Notes under the pieces: model-generated
What the model was told of the DNA's origin: nothing
The model's input: the letters and a program-made list of their open reading frames with translations, nothing else
Database searches by the model: none
Translations under genes and position numbers: made by a program
Part shown: piece after piece, positions 41,852 to 49,136 of the stretch
Numbering within the stretch: the stretch's first letter is position 1
How the letters are laid out: each line of letters opens with the position of its first letter
From: Treponema sp.
GTDB taxonomy: Bacteria > Spirochaetota > Spirochaetia > Treponematales > Treponemataceae
Length of the DNA stretch: 64,000 bases
Reading direction: 5' to 3'
Assembly: GCA_016294035.1 (NCBI GenBank)
Contig: JAEDCT010000005.1
Coordinates: forward strand, 67,167-131,166

Positions 41852-42664
41852 GTGAAATTTACTGTGCTGACCTTATTCCCAGAAATACCCCGGGCTTTTT
41901 TTGAAAGTTCGATCATGGCCAAGGCTGTAGAGAAGGGAATTATTGCCTACGATTTGGTTAATATCAGGGATTTTGCCTTTGATAGACACCACACATGTGA
42001 TGACGCACCTTATGGCGGAGGAGCCGGCCAGCTTTTGTTGCCGGAACCTTTAGGACTTGCACTTGATAGTGTTGAGGCTTACAAGAAAACGAAGCATGTA
42101 ATATATGTTACGCCTTCAGGGAAGCCTTTCACCCAGCAGAAAGCAGTCCAATTGAGCCAGAAAGATGAAATTGTTCTGGTCTGCGGAAGATACGAAGGTA
42201 TTGACCAGCGGATTATTGATTCCTACGTTGATGAGGAGATTTCCATTGGGGATTATGTAATGTCCAGCGGAGAGCTTGCAGCAACGGTTATAGTTGACAG
42301 TGTTTACAGGCTTGTTGATGGTGTCATAACAAGGGAGTCACTGGAAGAAGAGAGTTTTTCTGACAACCTTTTGGAATATCCCCAGTACACAAGGCCAAAT
42401 GTGTATAAGGGCATGGAAGTTCCTGCTGTTTTGAGCAGTGGCAACCACGAAAAAATCCGAAAGTGGCGGCTTGAAAAGAGCATTCAGAAGACTTTGCGAA
42501 ACAGACCTGATCTGATTCAAAAAGCCAGAATGACTGGAACTCTTACTCAAGAAGCTGAAAAGATGATCGAAGAACTTACGGGCTTTGTAAGTTATAAGAA
42601 TGACCGTAAGAAAAGCCGTAAACTTAGAAGTATTCAGATAAAACTGGATAAGAAAGAAAAGTAG
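41852..42664 (+). CDS. trmD: tRNA (guanine-N1)-methyltransferase TrmD
   Basis: 270-aa SPOUT methyltransferase that makes m1G37. Starts with GTG (ggag site 8 nt upstream). KFTVLTLFPEIP at the start, DDAPYGGGAGQLLL, the knot VLVCGRYEGIDQRI and SSGELAATVIVDSVYRL are all present, with the C-terminal NHEKIRKWRLEKSI segment. Length and order match the family. Confidence 0.97.
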   Translation: MKFTVLTLFPEIPRAFFESSIMAKAVEKGIIAYDLVNIRDFAFDRHHTCDDAPYGGGAGQLLLPEPLGLALDSVEAYKKTKHVIYVTPSGKPFTQQKAVQLSQKDEIVLVCGRYEGIDQRIIDSYVDEEISIGDYVMSSGELAATVIVDSVYRLVDGVITRESLEEESFSDNLLEYPQYTRPNVYKGMEVPAVLSSGNHEKIRKWRLEKSIQKTLRNRPDLIQKARMTGTLTQEAEKMIEELTGFVSYKNDRKKSRKLRSIQIKLDKKEK

Positions 42665-42689
42665 CGGCATATACTTGATGGAGAAAACT

Positions 42690-43136
42690 ATGGATCTTAT
42701 TAAAACCATTGAAGAACAGCAGAAGAAAAAGAATCCTGCACCATTCAAAGTTGGTGATACTGTAAAGGTTCACTTTGAAATTATTGAAGGTAAGACAAAG
42801 CGTATCCAGATTTTTGAGGGACTCGTTCTTTGTTTCAAGAACTCTGGTATTCGCAAGACTTTCACTGTTCGCAAGATCAGCTACGGTGTTGGTGTAGAAC
42901 GCGTATTCCCAGTAAACAGCCCACGTGTTATCAAGGTTGAACTTGTTCGCCCTGGTAAGGTTCGCCGTTCAAAGATTTACTATGTTCGCGACAAGATCGG
43001 TAAGGCTGGAAAGATTAAGGAATTGATCGGATCAAAGGCCAGAGAAGAAATGCAGGCTTCACGTGAGGCAGCAAAGGCTGCTGATCAGACAGAAGCTCAG
43101 ATTAAGGCTGAAGCTAAGGCTGAAAACGCAAAATAA
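42690..43136 (+). CDS. rplS: 50S ribosomal protein L19
   Basis: 148-aa large-subunit protein (DLIKTIEEQQKKKNPAPFKV, GVGVERVFPVNSP, KIYYVRDKIGKAGKIKE). Start at the ATG at 42690 with a ggag site 7 nt upstream; two in-frame upstream starts (TTG 42675, ATG 42678) would put residues in front of the normal N-terminus. The C-terminal ~30 residues are an Ala/Glu/Lys extension beyond the usual ~115-aa length. Confidence 0.97.
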   Translation: MDLIKTIEEQQKKKNPAPFKVGDTVKVHFEIIEGKTKRIQIFEGLVLCFKNSGIRKTFTVRKISYGVGVERVFPVNSPRVIKVELVRPGKVRRSKIYYVRDKIGKAGKIKELIGSKAREEMQASREAAKAADQTEAQIKAEAKAENAK

Positions 43137-43158
43137 TCTGCTGGCCTAAAGGTCATAG

Positions 43159-43196
43159 AGCGTCATTGCATAAAAGCAATGGCGCTTTTTTTTTTT
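43159..43196 (+). terminator. Terminator of the rpsP operon
   Basis: agcgtcattgc (43159-43169) pairs with gcaatggcgct (43176-43186) with one wobble, followed by eleven T. It closes the ribosomal operon; an ATG inside the stem is not a gene start. Confidence 0.93.
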
Positions 43197-43230
43197 CCTT
43201 TGATAATGTATTTGCCGGATGAATTGTGTA

Positions 43231-43259
43231 TTGAGTTTTTGTTTCTCTATCTATACAAT
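43231..43259 (+). promoter_or_regulatory. Promoter of the FliK-like gene (predicted leaderless)
   Basis: TTGAGT (43231-43236), 17-bp spacer, TACAAT (43254-43259), then six nt to a GTG at 43266 in frame with the gene. Confidence 0.6.
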
Positions 43260-43265
43260 TTTCTT

Positions 43266-44297
43266 GTGAATGTAGTTAATGTAAATTCCCAGAATGTACA
43301 GCCCTCGGTCCAGAGCAATTCCATGGAAAGCCAGCAAGTCCTGGTTAAGGTTTTGAAAGACTTGGGTGGTTCAAGGTACCTGGTTTCTCTCTTTGGAAAA
43401 AGAATTGAGGTTTCCAGCCTGAAAGTTCTGAGTGTGGGTGAGAATTTTATTGCCAAAGTCAAATATCTTGATTCAAGGGTAATAATTGAACCAAAAGAAA
43501 TCATGGGAAATGAAAGGTCAGCCTATTTCTCAGTACTGGAAAAACTGGGTGTTCCCTGTGATGATATTTCATTCAGAATTTTTTTATTCATGCAGCAGTC
43601 AGGTTTTAGAATTGACAAAAAGATCATGGCTTTGGCTAGAAAATCATCTTTGTATTTTGAGGAAGATGAAGAAGAGAGTGCTGAAATTGGCTGTATGCTG
43701 CTGGAAAAGGGAATTGAACCAACGGAGGATAACATATCAGAACTCCTTGGCCTTTTAAAAATTAAGCGCCGTGAAAAAAAACATGACTCTAGTCCTGATG
43801 ATGCTGGAAAAAAATCCATGGAGGAATCTTCTGGTTTTCTGGCCAGTCTTTTTCCTGGTGAGAATTTTAATGCCAGGGGAGAAGGTCTTCTTTCCATGGT
43901 GAATCATCTCAAGAACAGGGATTCGTCTTCCATGCATTGGCTTGCAATTCCCTATGAATGGGAAAATGAAGGTGTGGGATACACTGGAATAATAAGGCTT
44001 CTTCTCAATCTTTCTACTAAAGAAACGGAAAAAATTCAAATTAATTGTGAAAGGGACTGTAAAAAGTTTTATTTTGTTGTATACTTGAAGCAAAGCAAGG
44101 TTAATGAAGTACGGTTCTGTACATTACCGCCGCTTTTGGCCTCGGATATTCAGAATGAGGAAAGGCGGCTTGGAGAGCTGTTTGGTTCCGGCATGAATCA
44201 GGATTGTTCTGTGACAGTTACCTATTCACCCTTAGCTTTAATTCAGGGACTTTATTCAAGCAATGAAGAGCCCAGAGTTTATGAAAGCATAGTATGA
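43266..44297 (+). CDS. FliK/YlqG-like protein upstream of an FlhB-like gene
   Basis: 343 aa from the GTG at 43266. No strong domain match by eye; the C-terminal ~110 residues (WLAIPYEWENEGVGYTGIIRLLLNLSTKETEKIQINCERDCKKFYFVV in pieces) resemble the C-terminal beta domain of hook-length proteins, and the N-terminal ~80 residues form a small beta domain. In Bacillus ylqG (FliK-like) and ylqH (FlhB-like) also lie between rplS and yraN, so synteny supports the call. The stop overlaps the next gene by 4 nt. The start depends on a leaderless model; the ATG at 43206 is in frame but lies before the promoter boxes. Confidence 0.6.
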   Translation: MNVVNVNSQNVQPSVQSNSMESQQVLVKVLKDLGGSRYLVSLFGKRIEVSSLKVLSVGENFIAKVKYLDSRVIIEPKEIMGNERSAYFSVLEKLGVPCDDISFRIFLFMQQSGFRIDKKIMALARKSSLYFEEDEEESAEIGCMLLEKGIEPTEDNISELLGLLKIKRREKKHDSSPDDAGKKSMEESSGFLASLFPGENFNARGEGLLSMVNHLKNRDSSSMHWLAIPYEWENEGVGYTGIIRLLLNLSTKETEKIQINCERDCKKFYFVVYLKQSKVNEVRFCTLPPLLASDIQNEERRLGELFGSGMNQDCSVTVTYSPLALIQGLYSSNEEPRVYESIV

Positions 44298-44557
44298 TGA
44301 AAAACTCGAAGTTTGCTGTTTCCCTGAAGTATCCGGAGAATGTTTGTGCCCCGGTCATTACTTCAAAGTCGTCAGGAATTGTTGCTCAAAGAATGATTGA
44401 GATTGCAGAGGAAAATGACATTCCTGTTGTTGAAGATGATGTGCTTGCAAATGTTCTTTCCATAAAGCAGGTCGGTGAGTGCATTCCTGAATCAACCTGG
44501 GAGGCTGTGGCTTCAATATTTGCTTTCATAAAGCTCATGGAAGAAAGAGTAAAATAA
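44294..44557 (+). CDS. FlhB C-terminal domain homologue (YlqH/FhlB)
   Basis: 87-aa soluble relative of the cytoplasmic domain of the export-gate protein FlhB (AVSLKYPENVCAPVITSKSSGIVAQRMIEIAEENDIPVVEDDVLANVL in pieces). The NPTH autocleavage site of full FlhB is absent, as in FhlB/YlqH. These proteins can stand in for the FlhB C-domain in substrate switching. Overlaps the preceding gene by 4 nt. Confidence 0.9.
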   Translation: MMKNSKFAVSLKYPENVCAPVITSKSSGIVAQRMIEIAEENDIPVVEDDVLANVLSIKQVGECIPESTWEAVASIFAFIKLMEERVK

Positions 44558-44558
44558 T

Positions 44559-44828
44559 ATGACAAAAACGATTCAATCGACAGAAATAAATCTTGGTGCA
44601 AGATACAATGCTCCTGTGTATTTTGATGATGGTGAGAATATGTTCCTTGCTGCAGGATCGGCTGTAAAGGCCTATCATCTTATTGCCATCAAACGATGGG
44701 GGTTAAAGACTTTTGTTACAGATGGAGTCAGGCTTCCCGATGACTTTGCAGTTAATGATGCTTCTGACGTTGAAGAAGTGGATGAACTTGAGGAACTGGA
44801 AGAAGTTGAGGAGCTTGAAGAACTCTAG
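44559..44828 (+). CDS. Small protein with acidic Glu/Leu-rich tail
   Basis: 89 aa. Residues ~10-60 form a compact domain (INLGARYNAPVYFDDGENMF, AAGSAVKAYHLIAIKRWGL) that I have seen as an N-terminal piece of HD-type signalling proteins in spirochaetes, though here it stands alone. The last ~25 residues are almost only Glu, Asp, Leu and Val in EELEEVEEL repeats. It is translated 1 nt after ylqH and overlaps yraN by 1 nt, so it is part of that operon. Function unknown. Confidence 0.7.
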   Translation: MTKTIQSTEINLGARYNAPVYFDDGENMFLAAGSAVKAYHLIAIKRWGLKTFVTDGVRLPDDFAVNDASDVEEVDELEELEEVEELEEL

Positions 44829-45202
44829 TGGATTCCGGTAATATTGTTTCCACGAGGCAGAAAGGCTTTGATGGTGAAGACAAGGCCTGTGCATACCTGA
44901 TTTCTAATGGGTATGAAATTATCGACCGCAATTATTATACACGCTTTGGAGAGATTGACATAATCGCACGCAAGGACAAGTTCCTTGTTTTTGTAGAAGT
45001 AAAAAGTCTTCCTCATGGCGATATTGATACTCTTTCTTACGTATTGAACAAGAAAAAACAGCAAAAGATCATTAAAACCTCTAAATGTTATCTCCTAAAA
45101 CATCGACAATATAATTACGAGTATATCAGGTATGATGTTCTTGCTATTGATGTCCCGGTTCTGGATCCGGTATATCACATAGAAAATGCATTTTCGGAGT
45201 AA
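44828..45202 (+). CDS. yraN: YraN family (UPF0102) endonuclease-like protein
   Basis: 124-aa protein of the restriction-endonuclease-like fold (GEIDIIARKDKFLVFVEVKS supplies the D...ExK catalytic set). Starts with GTG overlapping the previous stop by 1 nt; a gaggag site is just upstream. Family function is unproven. Its position at the end of the rplS/ylqG/ylqH block is conserved. Confidence 0.9.
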   Translation: MDSGNIVSTRQKGFDGEDKACAYLISNGYEIIDRNYYTRFGEIDIIARKDKFLVFVEVKSLPHGDIDTLSYVLNKKKQQKIIKTSKCYLLKHRQYNYEYIRYDVLAIDVPVLDPVYHIENAFSE

Positions 45203-45210
45203 TACGATAC

Positions 45211-45375
45211 ATGAGCCCAGTTGAAAAGGATGAGTCAAAAAAGAATCTTGCACAAAGAATCAGAGACCTTCAGAAAAAAATCCAGGATGAAACTTACATT
45301 AACTCTGCCATAGACAGAATTGCTCTGGTCATGAGTACCCATATTGTTGATTTCAGAATTGATAAAAATTCCTAA
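45211..45375 (+). CDS. Small 54-aa protein, unknown
   Basis: 54-codon frame starting 8 nt after yraN with a ggag site 11 nt upstream. It is charged and helical (KNLAQRIRDLQKKIQDETY) with a hydrophobic segment (IDRIALVMSTHIVDFRI). No family recognised. The coding pattern and operon position support a real gene. Confidence 0.55.
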   Translation: MSPVEKDESKKNLAQRIRDLQKKIQDETYINSAIDRIALVMSTHIVDFRIDKNS

Positions 45376-45505
45376 ATTGCTTTACCACTGAATAGTTTTT
45401 GAGTCATTCGGTTGCCTATTACCGTCATTTATAGTAATCGATTTATTCATTTATTGGAGTGGAATTTTTATGGATCATTTTGTGGTTCTGGAATATCCAT
45501 GAAAA

Positions 45506-45534
45506 TTGCAATTTATGATTATTCTTAGTATAAT
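45506..45534 (+). promoter_or_regulatory. Promoter of the 161-aa gene (predicted leaderless)
   Basis: TTGCAA (45506-45511), 17-bp spacer, TATAAT (45529-45534), then 8 nt to the ATG at 45543. No Shine-Dalgarno. Confidence 0.75.
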
Positions 45535-45542
45535 ATTTCAAT

Positions 45543-46028
45543 ATGAGAGACAGACATTCTAGAAGACATAACAACTGGAAAAAAGATAATAACTCAGGAA
45601 ACAGAAAGGAAAGGCGTGAGGAATTAGCAAGACCTTCAAAACCTGCCTTCAGACCTTCTACTCAGTTTGTTTCACAGGATCAGGTGAGACAGGAAGACAG
45701 TGCAATAAGTGAATACAAGAAAGAGAACAGGCCTCTTTGTTCATATTGCGGCGAGGCAATTTATGATATGTCCAGTGCCATGAATGATCCATCCTCTCAT
45801 GAATTCGTTCATTTTGATTGTGTTCTTGAAAAAATTTCTTCCAGTGAACAGCTTGGAACCAATGATAAAATATCATATATAGGTCAGGGCAGATTTGGCA
45901 TAATCAACTATGCAAATATTCATGACACAAAGCATTTTACCATCAAAAAAATTATTGATTGGGAAGAAAAGGATAAGAGAGAATCCTGGCGTGATGAGGT
46001 TGCAGATTTATACAGTAAGGTAAAATAG
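45543..46028 (+). CDS. Putative zinc-binding protein with basic N-terminus, unknown
   Basis: 161 aa. The first ~40 residues are very basic and Asn-rich (RDRHSRRHNNWKKDNNSGNR). A CSYCGEAIYD ... HFDC set (CxxC, HxxC) at about 66-95 could bind one zinc. The C-terminal half (GQGRFGIINYANIHDTKHFTIKKIIDWEEKDKRESW in pieces) has no known match. The arginine-rich start suggests nucleic-acid binding. Monocistronic, with its own strong promoter and a predicted leaderless mRNA. Confidence 0.75.
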   Translation: MRDRHSRRHNNWKKDNNSGNRKERREELARPSKPAFRPSTQFVSQDQVRQEDSAISEYKKENRPLCSYCGEAIYDMSSAMNDPSSHEFVHFDCVLEKISSSEQLGTNDKISYIGQGRFGIINYANIHDTKHFTIKKIIDWEEKDKRESWRDEVADLYSKVK

Positions 46029-46068
46029 TTTTGCAGAATGTTGCTTAATGGAGATTTGCCATTTAACC

Positions 46069-46097
46069 TTGATTAAAGTGCATGTTTTTTATATAAT
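46069..46097 (+). promoter_or_regulatory. Promoter of tRNA-Leu
   Basis: TTGATT (46069-46074), 17-bp spacer, TATAAT (46092-46097), 12 nt before the mature 5' end. Confidence 0.8.
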
Positions 46098-46109
46098 AGG
46101 TCTACATTT

Positions 46110-46196
46110 GCCGGGATGGTGGAATAGGTAGACACAAGGGACTTAAAATCCCTCGACACTTAACCTGTCGTGCCGGTTCGATTCCGGTTCCCGGCA
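46110..46196 (+). tRNA. tRNA-Leu (anticodon UAA)
   Basis: 87-nt type II tRNA with a long variable arm. Acceptor GCCGGGA/TCCCGGC, anticodon arm AGGGA-CTTAAAA-TCCCT with TAA, variable arm cgacacttaacctgtcg, T arm CCGGTTCGATTCCGG. Discriminator A; CCA not encoded. Confidence 0.96.
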
Positions 46197-46202
46197 GTGT
46201 AG

Positions 46203-46231
46203 GCAGTGTCTTATGATACTGCTTTTTTTTT
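46203..46231 (+). terminator. Terminator of tRNA-Leu
   Basis: gcagt-gtcttatgat-actgc hairpin followed by nine T. Confidence 0.8.
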
Positions 46232-46293
46232 ATCGAAAATATCCATGATTCTCTACATATATTTAGGGAATTTATAATTAGAGAAAGTTTATA

Positions 46294-46923
46294 ATGAATG
46301 CAATTTTGGACATAATTTCATCATATATACCTTATTGGCCTCTAGCTGTATTTTGTGCGCTTATGCTTGCAGGGATTAATCTGCCCATTTCTGAAGATGT
46401 GCTGATTGTTTTGTCTGCGGGAATCTGTCAGCAGGAACGAAGTCTTGTATTGCCGACTTTAATTGCCATTTATTCCGGAACAGTGTTGAGTGATTGTGTT
46501 TCATATGGCATTGGCTATGCAGTTTCCAGGGGATTCTTGAATTTTGTTTTTTTCAAAAAAACTTCTGTAAGACTCAAGATAAAGGTTTTTACACATAGGC
46601 TTGAAAAGCATGGTTTTTTCACATTCATAACTTTCAGGCTTATTCCATTTGGCTTAAGAAATATTCTTTTTATAACGTCAGGTTTTGTTAAGCTTAAATT
46701 CTTAAATTTTATTTTGTTTGATTCTATTGCTGCTTTTATCAGCAACATGACATTGTTCTGGCTTGTTTTCCTTATTGGATCATCAGGAAGCTTGATTGGA
46801 AAGATTATTGGCTGTGTTGTTCTGTTTATTGTTGTGGTGTTTATATTTCGAAGTATCCGAAAGTTTAAGAAGGAATTGAAGGAAGTTACTGATGAGGAAA
46901 AGTCTGGTAACATGAATGGCTGA
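46294..46923 (+). CDS. DedA family (SNARE-associated) membrane protein
   Basis: 209-aa inner-membrane protein, now linked to lipid scramblase/flippase activity for undecaprenyl phosphate and phospholipids. Opening helices and re-entrant loops fit the family (NLPISEDVLIVLSAGI, SYGIGYAVSRGF, FTFITFRLIPFGLRN with the conserved Arg, ending in several TMs). A gagaaag site precedes the ATG. Convergent with the CDP-alcohol transferase gene. Confidence 0.9.
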   Translation: MNAILDIISSYIPYWPLAVFCALMLAGINLPISEDVLIVLSAGICQQERSLVLPTLIAIYSGTVLSDCVSYGIGYAVSRGFLNFVFFKKTSVRLKIKVFTHRLEKHGFFTFITFRLIPFGLRNILFITSGFVKLKFLNFILFDSIAAFISNMTLFWLVFLIGSSGSLIGKIIGCVVLFIVVVFIFRSIRKFKKELKEVTDEEKSGNMNG

Positions 46924-46927
46924 CAGA

Positions 46928-46968
46928 CAAAAAAAATGCTCCTGTGATTGCAGGAGCATTTTTTTTGT
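46928..46968. terminator. Bidirectional terminator between dedA and the CDP-alcohol transferase
   Basis: aatgctcctg/caggagcatt stem with a 6-nt loop, flanked by A on the left and ten T on the right. Confidence 0.92.
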
Positions 46969-46985
46969 TGTTTACATACTGTATG

Positions 46986-48059
46986 CTATGCTTTTTGTTT
47001 TCTTTCGTCAGCTTTCTGCCAGGACTTAAGCCTGATAAATACCAGGTCAATGATGTGAATTGCAATCATAATGCAGATGTATGCAAACAGCCCTATGAAT
47101 TTTTCATTGTAATATTTTGGCCAGAAACTTCCAACAAGAATAAAAATTGGCATGAGTAATTCAGGCCAGTCATCCTTCGTCTTGAGGGTAATTGCCTTGA
47201 GTAATGAAACATTGTAGTTGATGTTGCATAGTCCAATGATAATTACTTTGAATGGAAGAGGGAAGTTTGAGAAGCAGAGCATTATGCTTGTGAGGAACAT
47301 GAGTGCAATGTTCAGGTAATATTTGAATGAAGCTCCGTTTGTTCTCATGAGTGTCTGAATTGTGTTTACGACGGCACAAATTGAAATCACGAAGAAGAAA
47401 ATGTTTAATGGTGTGATTTCAGCAAACGAAGTAAGGTATTTTACGTCAGGCTGGAAAACTGGAGTTGAAAGGAAAAACCTTACAGGTTCCGCACCTGAAG
47501 CAGTAATCAGTGCTGTAAGGCACAGAATTGATTCCGTTGAGCTGAATTTAGTGAAGAACATTCTGCCGTTCTTGTAGCGCTCCCAGAAAACTGCATTTTG
47601 GGTGAGATATGCGATTGTGAGCAGGGATCCAACATAGAAAGGCTGATCTATGTTGTAGATAATCATGAGTCCGCCAATGAGATACAGTGGTAAGCATGAA
47701 TCCAGAATGTGGTCAAGGAATTCTCCAATTGGAGAGCACATTTTTGTCTTTCTTGCCTGTTCTCCGTCGCAGTAATCAAGAACAACGTAGGTAAGAATAA
47801 AAATCGGAATTGCCCACCAGAATCTGTATGTGTTGAAATAGTAGGACTGAAGAATAATCAAAAAACCAGTGAGAGAACACAATCCGGATAGAAATGAAAT
47901 TGTGTTCGGAGTGATTCTCCTTGGCATGATTTTCATGAGTGGATTCACAAGGAATTTGTACATGAATCCGCAGGTGTAAGAAATATCTTCAAATGAATAT
48001 GAGTATTTTTTTCCAGCAGAGTTAATAACTTCTGTTTCGTGTTGTTTTGTAATTTCCAT
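46986..48059 (-). CDS. CDP-alcohol phosphatidyltransferase (choline/ethanolamine phosphotransferase type)
   Basis: 357-aa membrane enzyme. The full family motif D-x2-DG-x2-AR-x8-G-x3-D-x3-D is present in DYCDGEQARKTKMCSPIGEF followed by LDHILD. About eight TM helices. The size and the position of the motif after two TMs fit aminoalcohol phosphotransferases, as in the Kennedy-type choline pathway shown for T. denticola; a phosphatidylinositol-type enzyme is the alternative. A TATAAT box with a TG extension lies 14 nt upstream; there is no Shine-Dalgarno. Confidence 0.85.
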   Translation of the reverse strand: MEITKQHETEVINSAGKKYSYSFEDISYTCGFMYKFLVNPLMKIMPRRITPNTISFLSGLCSLTGFLIILQSYYFNTYRFWWAIPIFILTYVVLDYCDGEQARKTKMCSPIGEFLDHILDSCLPLYLIGGLMIIYNIDQPFYVGSLLTIAYLTQNAVFWERYKNGRMFFTKFSSTESILCLTALITASGAEPVRFFLSTPVFQPDVKYLTSFAEITPLNIFFFVISICAVVNTIQTLMRTNGASFKYYLNIALMFLTSIMLCFSNFPLPFKVIIIGLCNINYNVSLLKAITLKTKDDWPELLMPIFILVGSFWPKYYNEKFIGLFAYICIMIAIHIIDLVFIRLKSWQKADERKQKA

Positions 48060-48140
48060 AGGTTAGTTCTTGTATTATATCACATTATTAAATAGAATGT
48101 CGAGAAATAATATTTAATCAGTTTTTTTCAGGTTTGTCTT

Positions 48141-49028
48141 ATGTTTTCTGATACTCATTTTCATTTTCATTATCTTTTTGAAAAGCATGGAGCTGAATTT
48201 AGCCGGGATATTCTGATGCAGATGGTTAGGGACGGAGTTTTTTTTGGCCTTGATATTGGAACTGATTGTTCTGATTTGCCTCAGAGGGCTGCTTGCATTG
48301 AAAAGTCCCTGGATGCTATTGATGATGCCGATGCAAGAAACAGGGCATTGAAATTCATGCATTTTTCTGCAGGTATCTGGCCTGATCCTGAATCAATCAG
48401 AAATCGGTTTGAGTGCATGAAGACTCTTGAAAACTGTGTGAATGAGTTCAGAAACCACAAGCTTTTTGGTTCACATTTTTGTGCAATAGGTGAGGGTGGA
48501 ATTGATCACCATTGGAATCCATGTGGTGCTGATGGAAGATCCGGCTCTGATTTTGACAGTGCAATGTTCGATGCAGAGAAGGAATTGTTTGAGCTTCAGT
48601 TGAACTTTGCCCGCAGCTTAAATCTTCCCTTCATAGTCCATTCCCGTGATGGGTTTTCTGATACTTTGGATTCAATAAAGAATGTCGGGTATAACAAGGG
48701 AATTATTCATTGCTATTCATATGGAATTAACGAGGCGAGAATTTTTCTTGATCTTGGCTGGCATATTAGTTTTTCTGGAAGCGTTACATATACGAAAAAA
48801 AACAGGATGGAAGAAATGAGGGAACTTATAAACTTTATTCCATCTGATCGTATTTTGCTTGAAACTGATTCACCATATCTTTCGCCTGTTCCATTACGGG
48901 GAACGGAAAATAATCCGGTAAATGTGAGACATACTTATTCCTTTGTGGCACAGTTGCGTGGAATTCCTGTTGAGGATTTGTCTGGGCTTGTTGATGAAAA
49001 TTCAAGAAGTTTGTTTGCTTTAAAATAG
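48141..49028 (+). CDS. tatD: TatD-family metal-dependent hydrolase/DNase
   Basis: 295-aa TIM-barrel metallohydrolase. SDTHFHFHY gives the first two His ligands, IGEGGIDHHW the Glu, FIVHSRDGF and IIHCYSYG the other His, and LLETDSPYLSP the Asp ligand. An insert around residues 60-110 makes it longer than E. coli TatD (260 aa). A promoter-like TTGTAT-17-TAGAAT lies about 35-75 nt upstream. Nuclease versus D-tyrosyl-type activity cannot be told apart. Confidence 0.88.
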   Translation: MFSDTHFHFHYLFEKHGAEFSRDILMQMVRDGVFFGLDIGTDCSDLPQRAACIEKSLDAIDDADARNRALKFMHFSAGIWPDPESIRNRFECMKTLENCVNEFRNHKLFGSHFCAIGEGGIDHHWNPCGADGRSGSDFDSAMFDAEKELFELQLNFARSLNLPFIVHSRDGFSDTLDSIKNVGYNKGIIHCYSYGINEARIFLDLGWHISFSGSVTYTKKNRMEEMRELINFIPSDRILLETDSPYLSPVPLRGTENNPVNVRHTYSFVAQLRGIPVEDLSGLVDENSRSLFALK

Positions 49029-49029
49029 A

Positions 49030-49072
49030 AAAAGGTTCAGCTGAAAGTTATTTGCTTCCAGCCGAACCTTCT
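49030..49072. terminator. Hairpin between tatD and gltX
   Basis: aaggttc-gctg and cagc-cgaacctt pair around a ~17-nt loop; the minus strand has a five-T run directly after it, so it best fits gltX termination, with weaker action on tatD. Confidence 0.65.
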
Positions 49073-49136
49073 TTAGTTACTTCCCTTTGCTTAGTTGTGT
49101 TTGCATTCAGGTAGTCAAATTATAACTGTCTATGCA

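Noticed and set aside
43179..43265. Extended N-terminus of the FliK-like gene from the ATG at 43179
   Set aside because: The ATG is inside the rplS terminator stem and the added residues are Phe/Leu-rich without a ribosome site.
45470..45502. Ten-codon frame with a ggagtgga site before the 161-aa gene
   Set aside because: Very short and upstream of the predicted promoter start; no sign that it is a leader peptide.
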